Under the pieces are notes generated by a model. The model saw only the letters and a program-made list of their open reading frames with translations. It had not been told where the DNA came from and made no database searches. The translations under genes were made by a program, and so were the position numbers. Positions 53,820 to 62,396 of a DNA stretch of 64,000 nt are shown here, piece after piece; the stretch's first letter is position 1; every line of letters starts with the position of its first letter. Source of the DNA: Allobosea sp. WAO (lineage in GTDB: Bacteria > Pseudomonadota > Alphaproteobacteria > Rhizobiales > Beijerinckiaceae); NCBI RefSeq assembly GCF_001509835.1, contig NZ_JXTJ01000008.1, positions 434,001-498,000 on the forward strand, read 5' to 3'.

Positions 53820-54929
53820 ATGACCCAGAGGAAGAAGCCGCCTTTCCGGGGCGACATGGTCGGAAGCCTGCTGCGCAGCGCGCCCGTCAAGGACGCCCGG
53901 GCCAAGCACGCGGCCGGCGAGATGAGCCAGGCCGATCTGACGGGGATCGAGGACGAGGAGATCAGGAAGCTCGTCAGGAAGCAGGAGGAGATCGGCCTGC
54001 AGGCGGTGACGGACGGCGAATATCGCCGCGCCTTCTGGCATTTCGACTTCCTAGATGGCCTAACCGGCGTCACCACCTACGAGACCGATGCGGGCATCCA
54101 GTTCAAGGGCGTCGCGACCAAGGGGCACGGCATCCGCGTCACCGGCAAGCTCGACTTTCCGGCCGACCATCCGCATCTCGCCCATTTCAAGTTCCTGGCG
54201 TCGGTGACCAGCCGCGTGCCGAAGATGACGATTCCGAGCCCGTCCATGCTGCATTACCGCGGCGGGCGGAAGGCGATCGACCCGAGCGCCTATCTCAAGA
54301 TGGAGGACTATTACGACGACCTCGGCAAGGCCTACGCCAAGGCGATCAAGGCCTTCTACGATGCCGGTTGCCGCTATCTCCAGCTCGACGACACCAGCCT
54401 GTCCTATTTCTGCGATCCCGATCAGCGCAAGATGCTGGCTGAGCGCGGCGACGATCCGGACAAGCTGATCTTCGTCTACCGCGACGTGCTCAATGCCGCG
54501 CTCAAGGCCAAGCCGGCCGACATGCAGATTACCACCCACACCTGCCGCGGCAACTTCAAGTCGACCTTCATCGCCTCGGGAGGCTACGAGCCGGTGGCCG
54601 ACATGGTCTTCAACCAGATCGACGTCGACGGCTACTTCATGGAGTGGGACGACGACCGCTCCGGCGGCTTCGAGCCGCTGCGTTTCCTGCCGAAGGGCGA
54701 CAAGCAGGTCGTACTCGGCCTCGTCACCTCCAAGTTCGGCGCGATCGAGAGCAAGGACAATCTCAAGCGCCGGATCGAGGAGGCCGCGAAATACGCGCCG
54801 CTGGAACAGCTCTGCCTGTCGCCGCAATGCGGCTTCGCCTCGACCGAGGAGGGCAATGTCCTGGCCGAGGACGAGCAATGGGCCAAGCTCTCGCGCATCC
54901 TCGAAGTCGCCAGGGAGGTCTGGGGATGA
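53820..54929 (+). CDS. MetE-like cobalamin-independent methyltransferase (single C-terminal domain type)
   Basis: 369 aa from the ATG at 53820. It corresponds to the zinc-binding C-terminal barrel of MetE only, with candidate ligands H240 and C242 (TTHTCRGN), E275 (GYFMEW) and C337 (LSPQCGF). Substrate region: FRGDMVGSLLR at the start and QAVTDGEYRR. Stand-alone MetE-like proteins transfer methyl groups to thiols, with donors that vary. Co-operonic with a ring-cleavage enzyme (ATGA overlap), it might handle methyl groups from methoxylated aromatics; this is inference. Methionine synthesis is the alternative. Confidence 0.85.
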   Translation: MTQRKKPPFRGDMVGSLLRSAPVKDARAKHAAGEMSQADLTGIEDEEIRKLVRKQEEIGLQAVTDGEYRRAFWHFDFLDGLTGVTTYETDAGIQFKGVATKGHGIRVTGKLDFPADHPHLAHFKFLASVTSRVPKMTIPSPSMLHYRGGRKAIDPSAYLKMEDYYDDLGKAYAKAIKAFYDAGCRYLQLDDTSLSYFCDPDQRKMLAERGDDPDKLIFVYRDVLNAALKAKPADMQITTHTCRGNFKSTFIASGGYEPVADMVFNQIDVDGYFMEWDDDRSGGFEPLRFLPKGDKQVVLGLVTSKFGAIESKDNLKRRIEEAAKYAPLEQLCLSPQCGFASTEEGNVLAEDEQWAKLSRILEVAREVWG

Positions 54930-55891
54930 GCAGCGAACCCTGCTTCGACATCGCCCATCTCGCGCATGTCGAGCTTCTCACCGACAAGCCGGCCGAGAGC
55001 CTCGACTTCTTCGTCAACGTCTACGGGCTGACCGAGAGCGGGCGCGAGGGGGACAGCGTCTTCCTGCGCGCCTGGGACGATTACGAGTTCCATACGCTGA
55101 AGCTGACGGCGGCGAAGACCACCGGCATCGGTCATGTCGCCTATCGTGCCACCAGCGAACAGGCGCTGCAGCGACGCGTCGAGGCGATCGAGGCGATGGG
55201 CTGTGGCATCGGCTGGGTCGACGGCGATCTCGGCCATGGCCGGGCCTATCGTTTCCGCGATCCCGACGACCATGTCTTCGAGATCTATTTCGATACCAAC
55301 AAATATGTCGCCCCGCCGCACGAGCGCCCGGCGCTCAAGAACCAGCCGCAGCGCAATCACGGCCGCGGCTGCGCGGTCCGCCGGCTCGACCATCTCAATC
55401 TGCTGGCCAGCGACGTCGCGGCGATCCGCGACTTCCTGCCGAAGGCGCTGGGCAGCCGCGTCACCGAGCAGATCGTGCTCGATTCCGGCGAGGTCGGCGG
55501 CTGCTGGTTCACCGTCAACAACAAGAGCTACGACATCGCCTACACCCGCGACCACACGGGCAGCCTGGGACGCTTCCATCACGTCACCTATGCGGTCGAC
55601 CAGCGCGAGCATGTGCTGGAAGCGGCCGACATCTTCCTAGAGAACGGCGTCTACATCGAGACCGGTCCGCACAAGCACGCGGTGCAGCAGACCTTCTTCC
55701 TCTATGTCTACGAACCGGCCGGCAACCGCGTCGAGATCGCCAATGCCGGCGCGCGCCTGATCCTCGATCCGGATTGGCAGACCGTCACCTGGACCGAGGA
55801 AGAGCGGAAGAAGGGCCAGGCCTGGGGCCTGAAGACCATCGAGAGCTTCCACACCCATGGCACGCCGCCGGTGCCGGCAGCGGGCCACTGA
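54926..55891 (+). CDS. VOC-family extradiol ring-cleavage dioxygenase (catechol 2,3-dioxygenase type)
   Basis: 321 aa from the ATG at 54926. Two glyoxalase/VOC domains: the N-terminal one begins IAHLAHVELLTDKP, and the C-terminal catalytic one carries the expected Fe(II) ligands H156 (LDHLNLL), H218/H219 (FHHVTYA) and E270 (NRVEIANAG), at nearly the same spacing as in XylE-type enzymes. It should cleave a catecholic ring next to the hydroxyls. Being in the operon that follows galDB-ligK, it is the only ring-opening enzyme visible here; no LigAB/GalA-type gallate dioxygenase is present. Confidence 0.9.
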   Translation: MSSEPCFDIAHLAHVELLTDKPAESLDFFVNVYGLTESGREGDSVFLRAWDDYEFHTLKLTAAKTTGIGHVAYRATSEQALQRRVEAIEAMGCGIGWVDGDLGHGRAYRFRDPDDHVFEIYFDTNKYVAPPHERPALKNQPQRNHGRGCAVRRLDHLNLLASDVAAIRDFLPKALGSRVTEQIVLDSGEVGGCWFTVNNKSYDIAYTRDHTGSLGRFHHVTYAVDQREHVLEAADIFLENGVYIETGPHKHAVQQTFFLYVYEPAGNRVEIANAGARLILDPDWQTVTWTEEERKKGQAWGLKTIESFHTHGTPPVPAAGH

Positions 55892-55907
55892 GGGCAGGGC
55901 CCGGCAC

Positions 55908-56564
55908 TCAGGCCCGGATGGCCGAGAGCACGAACATCGGCACATCGCCCGGATAGGGCGAGGCCGGGAACAGATGCTGCCAGGACGTGGCCGGCCCGAA
56001 GCCGGCCGCGTCCAGCATCTGCCGCGCCTTGTCCTCGGTCAGCCCATCATGCAGCGGCAGGCGGGCGGCGACATCGGCCGGATAGGTCGAGCGGTATTGC
56101 GGCGCAACCGACCACAGGCCGTCTGACACCACGATCCGTCCGCCCGGGCGCAGGATGGCGTGGGCCTTGCGCAGCGCCGCCATCGGCTCCTCGAGCGTCC
56201 ACAGCACATTGCGCAGCGTCACGATATCGGCCGATCCCGGCGCGATCGCCGCGTCCTGCAGCGTCTCGGCGACGAAGTCGACGGCGAGGCCCTGCGCTTC
56301 ACCAGCGGCCCGTGCCACGGCGAGCATGCCGTCCGCTCCGTCATAGGCGCGCACGCGATGGCCGAGCGCGGCCGCGACCAGTGCGCAGGCGCCCGTGCCG
56401 GTGCCGAGATCGACGACGTCGACGGGGCGCTCGGTAGCGAACGCTGCTTCCAGCACCTCCCGCCAGAGCGTGGACTGGGCGACCTGCGAGGCGACGCCGT
56501 CGAATTTCGGCGCGCGCGCAGTCCAGTAGCCGGTGACGGCATGCTGCACATCTGAGGCGGTCAT
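55908..56564 (-). CDS. Class I SAM-dependent methyltransferase
   Basis: 218 aa. SAM-binding motif I VDVVDLGTGTGACALVAAALGH near 50-70, motif II VRAYDGAD, motif IV ADIVTLRNVLWTLEEPMAALRKAHAILRPGG. It is the last gene of the riboswitch-led ABC operon, its ATG overlapping the ATPase stop (ATGA at 56561-56564). A methyltransferase co-expressed with corrinoid uptake could modify a cobamide or its precursor (inference). Confidence 0.88.
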   Translation of the reverse strand: MTASDVQHAVTGYWTARAPKFDGVASQVAQSTLWREVLEAAFATERPVDVVDLGTGTGACALVAAALGHRVRAYDGADGMLAVARAAGEAQGLAVDFVAETLQDAAIAPGSADIVTLRNVLWTLEEPMAALRKAHAILRPGGRIVVSDGLWSVAPQYRSTYPADVAARLPLHDGLTEDKARQMLDAAGFGPATSWQHLFPASPYPGDVPMFVLSAIRA

Positions 56565-57349
56565 GGCGCAGCATCTCCATAGCAGTCGGGGTCGACGAGG
56601 TATTCGATATGACGTCGGCCGGAGGCGCTCGCGCCGATCCTGACCGCGACGCCGAAGACCCGTTTGATCGTCTCCTCGGTCAGCACGGTCTCGGGCGTGC
56701 CGGAAGCGACCAGCCGGCCTTCATGCAGGAGCGCGATCTCGTCGCAGAACAGCGCCGCGAGGTTGAGATCGTGCAGCGCGACGATGCAGGTCACGCCGAG
56801 CCGGCGGACCAGCGTCAAGATCGAAAGCTGGTGCTGGATGTCGAGATGATTGGTCGGCTCGTCGAGGATGAGCTCGCTCGGCGTCTGCGCCAAAGCACGC
56901 GCGATATGGACGCGCTGCCGCTCTCCGCCGGAGAGCGTGTGCCAGTGCTGGTCGTGCCGCTCGCTCATGCCGACACGCGCCAGCGCGGCATCGACCGCCT
57001 GCTCGTCCGCCGCGTTCCAGGAGGCGAGGGCGCCGCGATGCGGGGTGCGGCCGAGGCGGACGACGTCGCAGACCGAAAGCTGGATCTCGGTCGTCGCCTG
57101 CTGCTCGACGAAGGCGAGGCGGCGGGCGAGCTCGCGCCGAGAAACCTCGCCGATATCGCGGCCATCGAGCTCGACCACGCCGGAGGAGACCTTGCGCAAG
57201 CGGCAGAGCAGCCGCAGCAGGCTCGACTTGCCGGAGCCGTTCGGCCCGATCAGGCCGAGGATCTTGCCGGGCGCGGCTTCGAGCGTCACGCCGCCGACGA
57301 TCATGCGCCCGGAGGCGCCCCAGGAAACATCGCGAGCCGAGAGCGTCAT
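56561..57349 (-). CDS. Corrinoid/siderophore-type ABC transporter ATP-binding protein (BtuD/FecE-like)
   Basis: 262 aa from the ATG at 57349. Walker A GPNGSGKSS near 36-44, signature TLSGGERQRVHIARALAQ, Walker B ELILDEPTNHLD, H-loop ALHDLNLA, all intact. FecE/BtuD subfamily. The upstream open frame to 58468 is a shadow of the permease. ATGA/ATG overlaps on both sides. The cobalamin riboswitch at the head of the operon argues for corrinoid over iron. Confidence 0.92.
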   Translation of the reverse strand: MTLSARDVSWGASGRMIVGGVTLEAAPGKILGLIGPNGSGKSSLLRLLCRLRKVSSGVVELDGRDIGEVSRRELARRLAFVEQQATTEIQLSVCDVVRLGRTPHRGALASWNAADEQAVDAALARVGMSERHDQHWHTLSGGERQRVHIARALAQTPSELILDEPTNHLDIQHQLSILTLVRRLGVTCIVALHDLNLAALFCDEIALLHEGRLVASGTPETVLTEETIKRVFGVAVRIGASASGRRHIEYLVDPDCYGDAAP

Positions 57350-58383
57350 GCCGGCCGCCTGGCGCGATAGAGGATGATCGCGAAGGCGGGCGCGCCGACC
57401 AGGGCGGTGACGACGCCGATCGGCAGGATCTGCTGCGGCACCAGGATGCGCGAGAGGATGTCGGCCAGGATCATGAAGATCGCGCCGATGACGAGGCAGA
57501 CCGGCAGCAGGCGGGCATGGCCGGGGCCGACCAGGAAACGGGCCGCGTGCGGGATGACGAGGCCGACAAAGCCGATCGTGCCGACGATGCTGACCATGGT
57601 CGCCGTCATCACCGCGGTCACGGCGAAGAGGACGATGCGCACGCGCGTCACCGCGACGCCGAGCGAGGCCGCGGCATCGGCCCCGAAGGCGAAGGCGTCG
57701 AGCGCCTTGGCGTGGAGCATGCAGATCGCGAAGCCGGCGAGCGCGACCGGAGTCGCGACGAAGACGTCCGGCCAGCGCACGCCGCCGAAATTGCCGAGCA
57801 GCCAGAACATCACGCCACGCGCCTGCTCGGCGCTGGCGAGCGTCGTGACGATCGTCGCCGTGGCGGCGTTGAAGAGCTGCGAGCCGGCGACTCCGGCGAG
57901 GATGACGCGGTCGCTCGCGCCTCCAGCGCCGGCGGCCAGCAGCGCGACGATCAGCAGCGCCGCGACCGAGCCGAGGAAGGCGCCGCCGGAGACGGTCAGC
58001 GCGGCGCCGCCGAAACCGAGGATCATCACTGCCACCGCGCCCGTCGAGGCGCCGGCCGAGATGCCGAGAATATAGGGCTCGGCCAGCGGGTTGCGCAGCA
58101 GCGCCTGCAGGATCGCGCCCGACAGCGCGAGCGCGCCGCCGCACAGCCCGGCCAGCAGCGCCCGGCTCAGGCGGTAATCGAAGATCACGCCCTGCTGGAT
58201 CGCGCTGACCGGATAGCCGAGATCGAACAGCCCGTTTCCGAGCGCCTGGAAGGCGGTCGCCAGCGGTATCCGCATCTCGCCGATGGTCACGGCGAGCGCG
58301 ATGGCGAAGACCAGCGCGGCGAGCGCCGCCAGCGCGATGCCGATCCGCGCCGGCCAGTTCGGCTGGACGGGGTGGTGGCTCAC
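57346..58383 (-). CDS. Corrinoid/siderophore-type ABC transporter permease (BtuC/FecCD-like)
   Basis: 345 aa from the GTG at 58383 (GTGA overlap with the binding-protein stop). About ten transmembrane helices. FecCD family landmarks: YRLSRALLAGLCGGALALSGAILQALLRNPLAEPYILGISAGASTGAV, and GTIGFVGLVIPHAARFLVGPGHARLLP near the C-terminus. Works as a homodimer with the ATPase downstream. Confidence 0.92.
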   Translation of the reverse strand: MSHHPVQPNWPARIGIALAALAALVFAIALAVTIGEMRIPLATAFQALGNGLFDLGYPVSAIQQGVIFDYRLSRALLAGLCGGALALSGAILQALLRNPLAEPYILGISAGASTGAVAVMILGFGGAALTVSGGAFLGSVAALLIVALLAAGAGGASDRVILAGVAGSQLFNAATATIVTTLASAEQARGVMFWLLGNFGGVRWPDVFVATPVALAGFAICMLHAKALDAFAFGADAAASLGVAVTRVRIVLFAVTAVMTATMVSIVGTIGFVGLVIPHAARFLVGPGHARLLPVCLVIGAIFMILADILSRILVPQQILPIGVVTALVGAPAFAIILYRARRPA

Positions 58384-59405
58384 CGCGCCAGGCCGAAGCG
58401 CTCGATGCCGCGCGCCAGAGCCTCGATGCCGTCGACGGTGTCGAGCCCGGCACGCGTCGCGCCGACATCCATCACCACGATCCTGTCCTGCTTGACCGCG
58501 TCGAGCTTGCTCGCCACCGGATCGGTCTTCAGGAAGTTGAGTTTTAGGTCGATATCGTCGGCGGGAAAGCGCCGGCGGTCCATCTTGACCACGACGATCA
58601 CCGCGGGGTTCGCGGCCGCGATGCTCTCCCAGCCGACCAGCGGCCATTCCTCATTGGTGGTGATGACGTTGCGGGCGCCGAGCTTCGACAGGATATAGGC
58701 CGGGACGCCGTTCTTGCCGGCGATGAAGGCATCGCCCTTGATGTCCTTGCTGGAGAACCAGACGGCGACGGGCACGTCCCGCGCCTTCATCCCGGCGACC
58801 GACTGGACCGCCTTCTCCTCGCGTGCCTTCAGCTCGGCGATGAGGGTCTCGGCGCGGTCGGCGACGTCGAAGATCGCACCGAATTCGCGGATGTTGCGAT
58901 AGACCAGCTCCATCGAGAACATCTGGGTGCGCACGCCGTCGCCGGGGCCGGAATTGTCCTTGCCGACGCAGTCGGTCGGCGAGACATAGGTCGGCACCTT
59001 GACCTTGGCGAACTGGTCGCGCTTCCCGACAATGCCGTTCGGCCCGATATGCCATTCGAACATCGCGGTGATGAGGTCGGGCTCCTGGGCGACGACCGCC
59101 TCGAAGCTCGGATCATTGTCGGCAAGCCGCTTCACCTTGGCGTTCACCGCCTCATACGGCTTCGCGACCGGGCTGAACCAGACGGCGGTACCGACGACGC
59201 GATCGCCGAGGCCGAGCGCATAGAGGATTTCGGTCTGTGTCTGGCCGACGGCGACCACGCGCTTCGGCGCCTGGGTGAAGGTGATGGTCTCCCTGCAGTT
59301 CTCCAGCGTCAGCGGATATTGCGTCGGCGCGGCCTGCGCGCCGGAAGCGAGGCACAGGCCGGCGACGAGGGCCAGCGGGAGCGAAAAGCGCTGGGCGATA
59401 TGCAT
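58380..59405 (-). CDS. Corrinoid/metal-chelate ABC transporter substrate-binding protein (BtuF-like)
   Basis: 341 aa from the ATG at 59405 (GAAGGG upstream; the open frame to 59570 runs through the promoter). Sec signal MHIAQRFSLPLALVAGLCLASGAQA. Peripla_BP_2/TroA-like: PKRVVAVGQTQTEILYALGLGDRVVGTAVWF, DPSFEAVVAQEPDLITAMFEW, and PLVGWESIAAANPAVIVV. Sequence alone would allow iron or other chelates; the upstream cobalamin riboswitch favours vitamin B12 or a related corrinoid. It is the first gene of a four-gene operon. Confidence 0.88.
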   Translation of the reverse strand: MHIAQRFSLPLALVAGLCLASGAQAAPTQYPLTLENCRETITFTQAPKRVVAVGQTQTEILYALGLGDRVVGTAVWFSPVAKPYEAVNAKVKRLADNDPSFEAVVAQEPDLITAMFEWHIGPNGIVGKRDQFAKVKVPTYVSPTDCVGKDNSGPGDGVRTQMFSMELVYRNIREFGAIFDVADRAETLIAELKAREEKAVQSVAGMKARDVPVAVWFSSKDIKGDAFIAGKNGVPAYILSKLGARNVITTNEEWPLVGWESIAAANPAVIVVVKMDRRRFPADDIDLKLNFLKTDPVASKLDAVKQDRIVVMDVGATRAGLDTVDGIEALARGIERFGLAR

Positions 59406-59482
59406 GAAACCCTTCGAAGGCGGGAGAGAACGGCCGGCGCCGCAGCATGAGCCAAGCCGGCGCGACTTGAGTTGATATGTAA

Positions 59483-59525
59483 TGTTATAACAAAACTGAT
59501 AGAAGGCTGCACCGCGACCTGTCAA
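59483..59525 (-). promoter_or_regulatory. Putative promoter with Zur-like palindrome ahead of the corrinoid transporter
   Basis: On the minus strand TTGACA (59525-59520) is followed after 17 nt by CTATCA, a sigma-70-like pair. Just downstream lies TGTTATAACA (59492-59483), a perfect 10-bp palindrome within GTAATGTTATAACAAAAC, similar to Zur/Fur-family sites of alphaproteobacteria. It is 77 bp upstream of the ATG and downstream of the riboswitch, so it would give a second, riboswitch-independent transcript. Confidence 0.5.
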
Positions 59526-59690
59526 GCTGGTGCGAGCAAAGGCGCCGGCGGCGCTCGTAAAGATGGGCATCTGGATTCATCGCTCCCCGAGATGAAGGCG
59601 GGAAGCAGGCGATTGCGACGGAGCGGCAGGATTGTTGTGCCGCGCTTGTCCGCAACCCTCCGGAGCACCCCGCCCGAAAGACCTTCCGAT

Positions 59691-59879
59691 GATCAGGGCA
59701 GGTCTCCTGGCTCGCGGGTCGATGCTGGTTCCGCCCGGCCTTCCCGGCGCCGGAGCGCCAGTGGACGATGGGTGGAGAGCTCGCCGCTTACAGTTGCGGG
59801 GGCAGCCTCGGCCTCGGCGCGAAGCGCCTCACCGAATTCCCTCTTAGCTCCAGGCCGTGACGCCTAGAGAACCATGATC
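59691..59879 (-). promoter_or_regulatory. Cobalamin riboswitch (AdoCbl class)
   Basis: Read on the minus strand, all conserved blocks occur in order: AAGAGGGAATTCGGTGAGGC (about 59850-59830), GCTGCCCCCGCAACTGTAAG (about 59806-59787), CACTGG, then CCGGGAAGGCCGG (about 59747-59735), and the 3' box GAGCCAGGAGACCTGCC (59713-59697). GATCATGG (59879-59872) can close P1 with CCCTGATC (59698-59691). About 285 nt separate its end from the transporter ATG. It is expected to switch off the operon when cobalamin is plentiful. Confidence 0.93.
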
Positions 59880-59910
59880 GGCTGCGACCATAGATGGGCA
59901 AGGAATGGCG

Positions 59911-60819
59911 TCAAGCGGCCGGAAGCTGCGGGCCGGGTGCCGTCGGCATCAGGTTGCCGCAGAGCTGGCGCAACGTGACCACATAAGGGTTGCGGGCGAG
60001 GAAGCTCGCCTCGCCGAAATAGATCGGGATCTCCGGCAATTCAGCGATTTCGAGCCCGGCGATGCTGGTCTCGCTGCCGTCCAGGCACCAAGCCGGGATG
60101 ATCGCGAAGCCGATCCCGGCCTCGACGCAGCGCTTCACGCTTGAGCTGCCGGAGGTCGAGATCGCGATCTCCATCTCCGACCCGTCGGGGCGCAGATAGT
60201 CGATGGCGAGGTTGCGCAGCAATTGGCCGGGCTCATAGGTCACGAACGGGCGCCCCTGCGCCCATTCCCGGGTCTTGCCCGGCGCCGGCGCCGCGCCCCA
60301 GGCGGTCGGGAAGACCAGCGCCGGCCGATAGGTGCAGACCAGGTGCTGCGGCACGTTCGGGTCGCCGAAGTAGCGCTCGGTGATGCACAGATCGAGGCTG
60401 CCATCCTTGATCATCTCGGGCAGGGCGGTGTCGCGCTCATAGGCGAGGATCTCGACCTGCGGGAAGAGCTCGCGGAAGCGGGCGAGGATCGGCGGCAGCA
60501 GATAGTAGAAGATCGCCTGCGGCAGGCCGATGCGCAGCACCGGCCGCTCCTTGTCGAGCGTGCGGTCGAGCCGCGCCAGCACCGTGTCGAGCTCCGGCAG
60601 CAGGAGCTTGTAAAGGCTGCGGCCGCGCGGCGTCAGCGTAACCGTCTTGGCGCCCTGCTCGGACAGGACGAGGCGCTCCTCCAGAACCTGCTCGAGCCGG
60701 CGGACATGGTTCGCGGCCGACTGGTAGCTCATCCCCAGCTTGCGCGCCGCAGCCGAATAGGAGCCGTCGCGCGCGACGATGAAGAAGGTCTGGATCAGCG
60801 TCAGATTGGCTTCGCGCAT
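59911..60819 (-). CDS. LysR-family transcriptional regulator
   Basis: 302 aa from the ATG at 60819. wHTH: NLTLIQTFFIVARDGSYSAAARKLGMSYQSAANHVRRLEQVLEERLVLSEQG. The effector domain starts near residue 92 (PVLRIGLPQAIFYYLLPPILARFRELFPQVEILAYE). The very long open frame continuing to 63336 is antisense to the dehydrogenase genes and is rejected. Divergent from the three-subunit dehydrogenase operon, which it probably controls. Confidence 0.92.
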   Translation of the reverse strand: MREANLTLIQTFFIVARDGSYSAAARKLGMSYQSAANHVRRLEQVLEERLVLSEQGAKTVTLTPRGRSLYKLLLPELDTVLARLDRTLDKERPVLRIGLPQAIFYYLLPPILARFRELFPQVEILAYERDTALPEMIKDGSLDLCITERYFGDPNVPQHLVCTYRPALVFPTAWGAAPAPGKTREWAQGRPFVTYEPGQLLRNLAIDYLRPDGSEMEIAISTSGSSSVKRCVEAGIGFAIIPAWCLDGSETSIAGLEIAELPEIPIYFGEASFLARNPYVVTLRQLCGNLMPTAPGPQLPAA

Positions 60820-60875
60820 GGTTCGTTCCGCGGCGGGGAGCCTCACTCTTATCCATAGGCGGCCCGGTTCCGCCA

Positions 60876-60895
60876 CTTGCAAACAATGGTGCAAG
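60876..60895. promoter_or_regulatory. Inverted repeat, LysR operator candidate
   Basis: CTTGCA (60876-60881) and TGCAAG (60890-60895) are perfect inverted arms with an 8-bp centre, 56 bp upstream of the LysR start and 83 bp upstream of the FAD gene start. Location and symmetry suit a LysR recognition site, though the spacing is not the classic T-N11-A. Confidence 0.55.
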
Positions 60896-60978
60896 TCGGG
60901 GCGGATCATTTGGATCGACCCGAAAGGCGAAGCGAACGAGGTTCGCGCATCGCTTTTCAGGACGCCCCGTCGCCTCGC

Positions 60979-62136
60979 ATGGCCCGCTCTCTCTCCCTCC
61001 ATGTCGCCGTGGTCGGCGCCGGAATCGTCGGCGCTGCCGCCGCGCATTTCCTGGCGGCGGCCGGGGCGCGGGTGACGCTGCTCGACGCTTCCGGCCCAGC
61101 CGCCGGCGCGACGGGGGCTTCGGATGGCGCGGTCTCTGTCGCGAGCAAGAAGCCCGGGCCGATGATGGACCTCGCCCGTCATGCCCGTGCCTTCTATGGC
61201 AGCTGCGAGGCCGATGGATTGCTGCGCGGCCTGTTCCACCGCCGCTCGACCTTCCTCGTCGCCCGCACACCGCTCGAAGCCGAGCTCGTCGCCGAGCACG
61301 GCGCCGATCTCGCCGCCGCCGGCGAGCGCGTGCTCGATGTCGACCGGCCGACGCTGCTCAACCGCATTCCCGGTCTCGGCGACGGCGTCTGCTTCGCGCT
61401 CGAAATTCCCGATGACGGGCATGCGCTCGGCTACGAGATCACCCAGCGCCTGCTGCAGAGGAGCAGCGTCACGGTTCGGCGCAACGCACCCGTCTCCGAG
61501 ATCGTCATGCGGGCCGGTCGGGCCGTCGGCGTCGCGGTCCGGGGCGAGATGCTGGCGGCCGATGCCGTGCTGGTCGCCGCCGGGATCGGCTCGGTCGGCC
61601 TGCTCGGGCTCGGCGATATCCTGATCCCGCGCAAGGGCCAGATGGTCGTGACCGACCGCGCCGCCGCCGGCCGACCGGCGATCGACGGCCATCTGATGGC
61701 GGCCTCCTACCTCGCCGCCAAGCGCGGCATCGTCCGCGACAACGCCCATATCGGCCTCGTCATCGATCCCTTGGTTACCGGCCAGTTCCTGATCGGCGGC
61801 AGCCGCGAGGACCATCGCTCCGACCAGACGACCGACGCCGTGACGATTTCGGCGATCCTGCGGGATGCGCTCGATCTCTATCCGCCGCTGCGCGAGCGCC
61901 GCGTGCTGCGGACCTTTGCCGGCGTCCGCACCGCCTCGCGCGACGGCCTGCCGATCATCGGCCCGCATCCACATCTCGGCGGCGTCACGGTCGCAACCGG
62001 CTTCGAGGGCGACGGCATCTGCCTCGGCCCGTTCATGGGCGCCTGCGCCGCCCGGATGATCCTCGGCGAGGCGCCGGGCGTCGATCTCTCCCTGCTCGCA
62101 CCGCAGCGCTTCGCCGCCGTCGAGGCTCTGGCATGA
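60979..62136 (+). CDS. FAD-dependent dehydrogenase, D-amino-acid/opine oxidase beta-subunit type
   Basis: 385 aa from the ATG at 60979. DAO-family FAD site HVAVVGAGIVGAAAAHFLAAAGARVTLLDAS (9-40). The C-terminal half has TFAGVRTASRDGLPIIGPHPHLGGVTVATGFEGDGICLGPFMG, the GxRPxxxDGxPxIG-type motif. It is followed by a small 2Fe-2S protein and a second flavoprotein with coupled starts; this trio is the plan of opine oxidases, HcnABC and heteromeric D-hydroxyproline dehydrogenases. This subunit likely oxidises the amine substrate. Confidence 0.88.
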   Translation: MARSLSLHVAVVGAGIVGAAAAHFLAAAGARVTLLDASGPAAGATGASDGAVSVASKKPGPMMDLARHARAFYGSCEADGLLRGLFHRRSTFLVARTPLEAELVAEHGADLAAAGERVLDVDRPTLLNRIPGLGDGVCFALEIPDDGHALGYEITQRLLQRSSVTVRRNAPVSEIVMRAGRAVGVAVRGEMLAADAVLVAAGIGSVGLLGLGDILIPRKGQMVVTDRAAAGRPAIDGHLMAASYLAAKRGIVRDNAHIGLVIDPLVTGQFLIGGSREDHRSDQTTDAVTISAILRDALDLYPPLRERRVLRTFAGVRTASRDGLPIIGPHPHLGGVTVATGFEGDGICLGPFMGACAARMILGEAPGVDLSLLAPQRFAAVEALA

Positions 62137-62396
62137 ACCCCTGCTTCTACTGGATCGACCGCCCGGTCTCCTTCCGGCCGGGCGAGACCATCGCCGCCGC
62201 ATTGCTGCGCGCCGGCATCGCCGATCTCGGGCCTGAGGGCGGAGCTGTGCGCGGGCGCGTGTTCTGTGGCATCGGCGCCTGCCAGGCCTGTGTCGTCGCG
62301 GTCGCGGGCGAGGGCGCTGTCGAGGCCTGCCTGACGCCGGCGCGTTCGGGAATGCGCCTCGCTCCGCCGCCCAGCCTCGGACTGCGCCATGAGTGA
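62133..62396 (+). CDS. Small (2Fe-2S)-binding dehydrogenase subunit
   Basis: 87 aa, ATG inside the previous stop (ATGA). Ferredoxin-like fold fragment: FRPGETIAAALLRAGI, then cysteines in RVFCGIGACQACVVAV (CxxxxCxxC) and a fourth in VEACLTPARSGM. Matches the gamma-type subunit (HcnA-like). Passes electrons between the two flavoproteins. Confidence 0.92.
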   Translation: MNPCFYWIDRPVSFRPGETIAAALLRAGIADLGPEGGAVRGRVFCGIGACQACVVAVAGEGAVEACLTPARSGMRLAPPPSLGLRHE

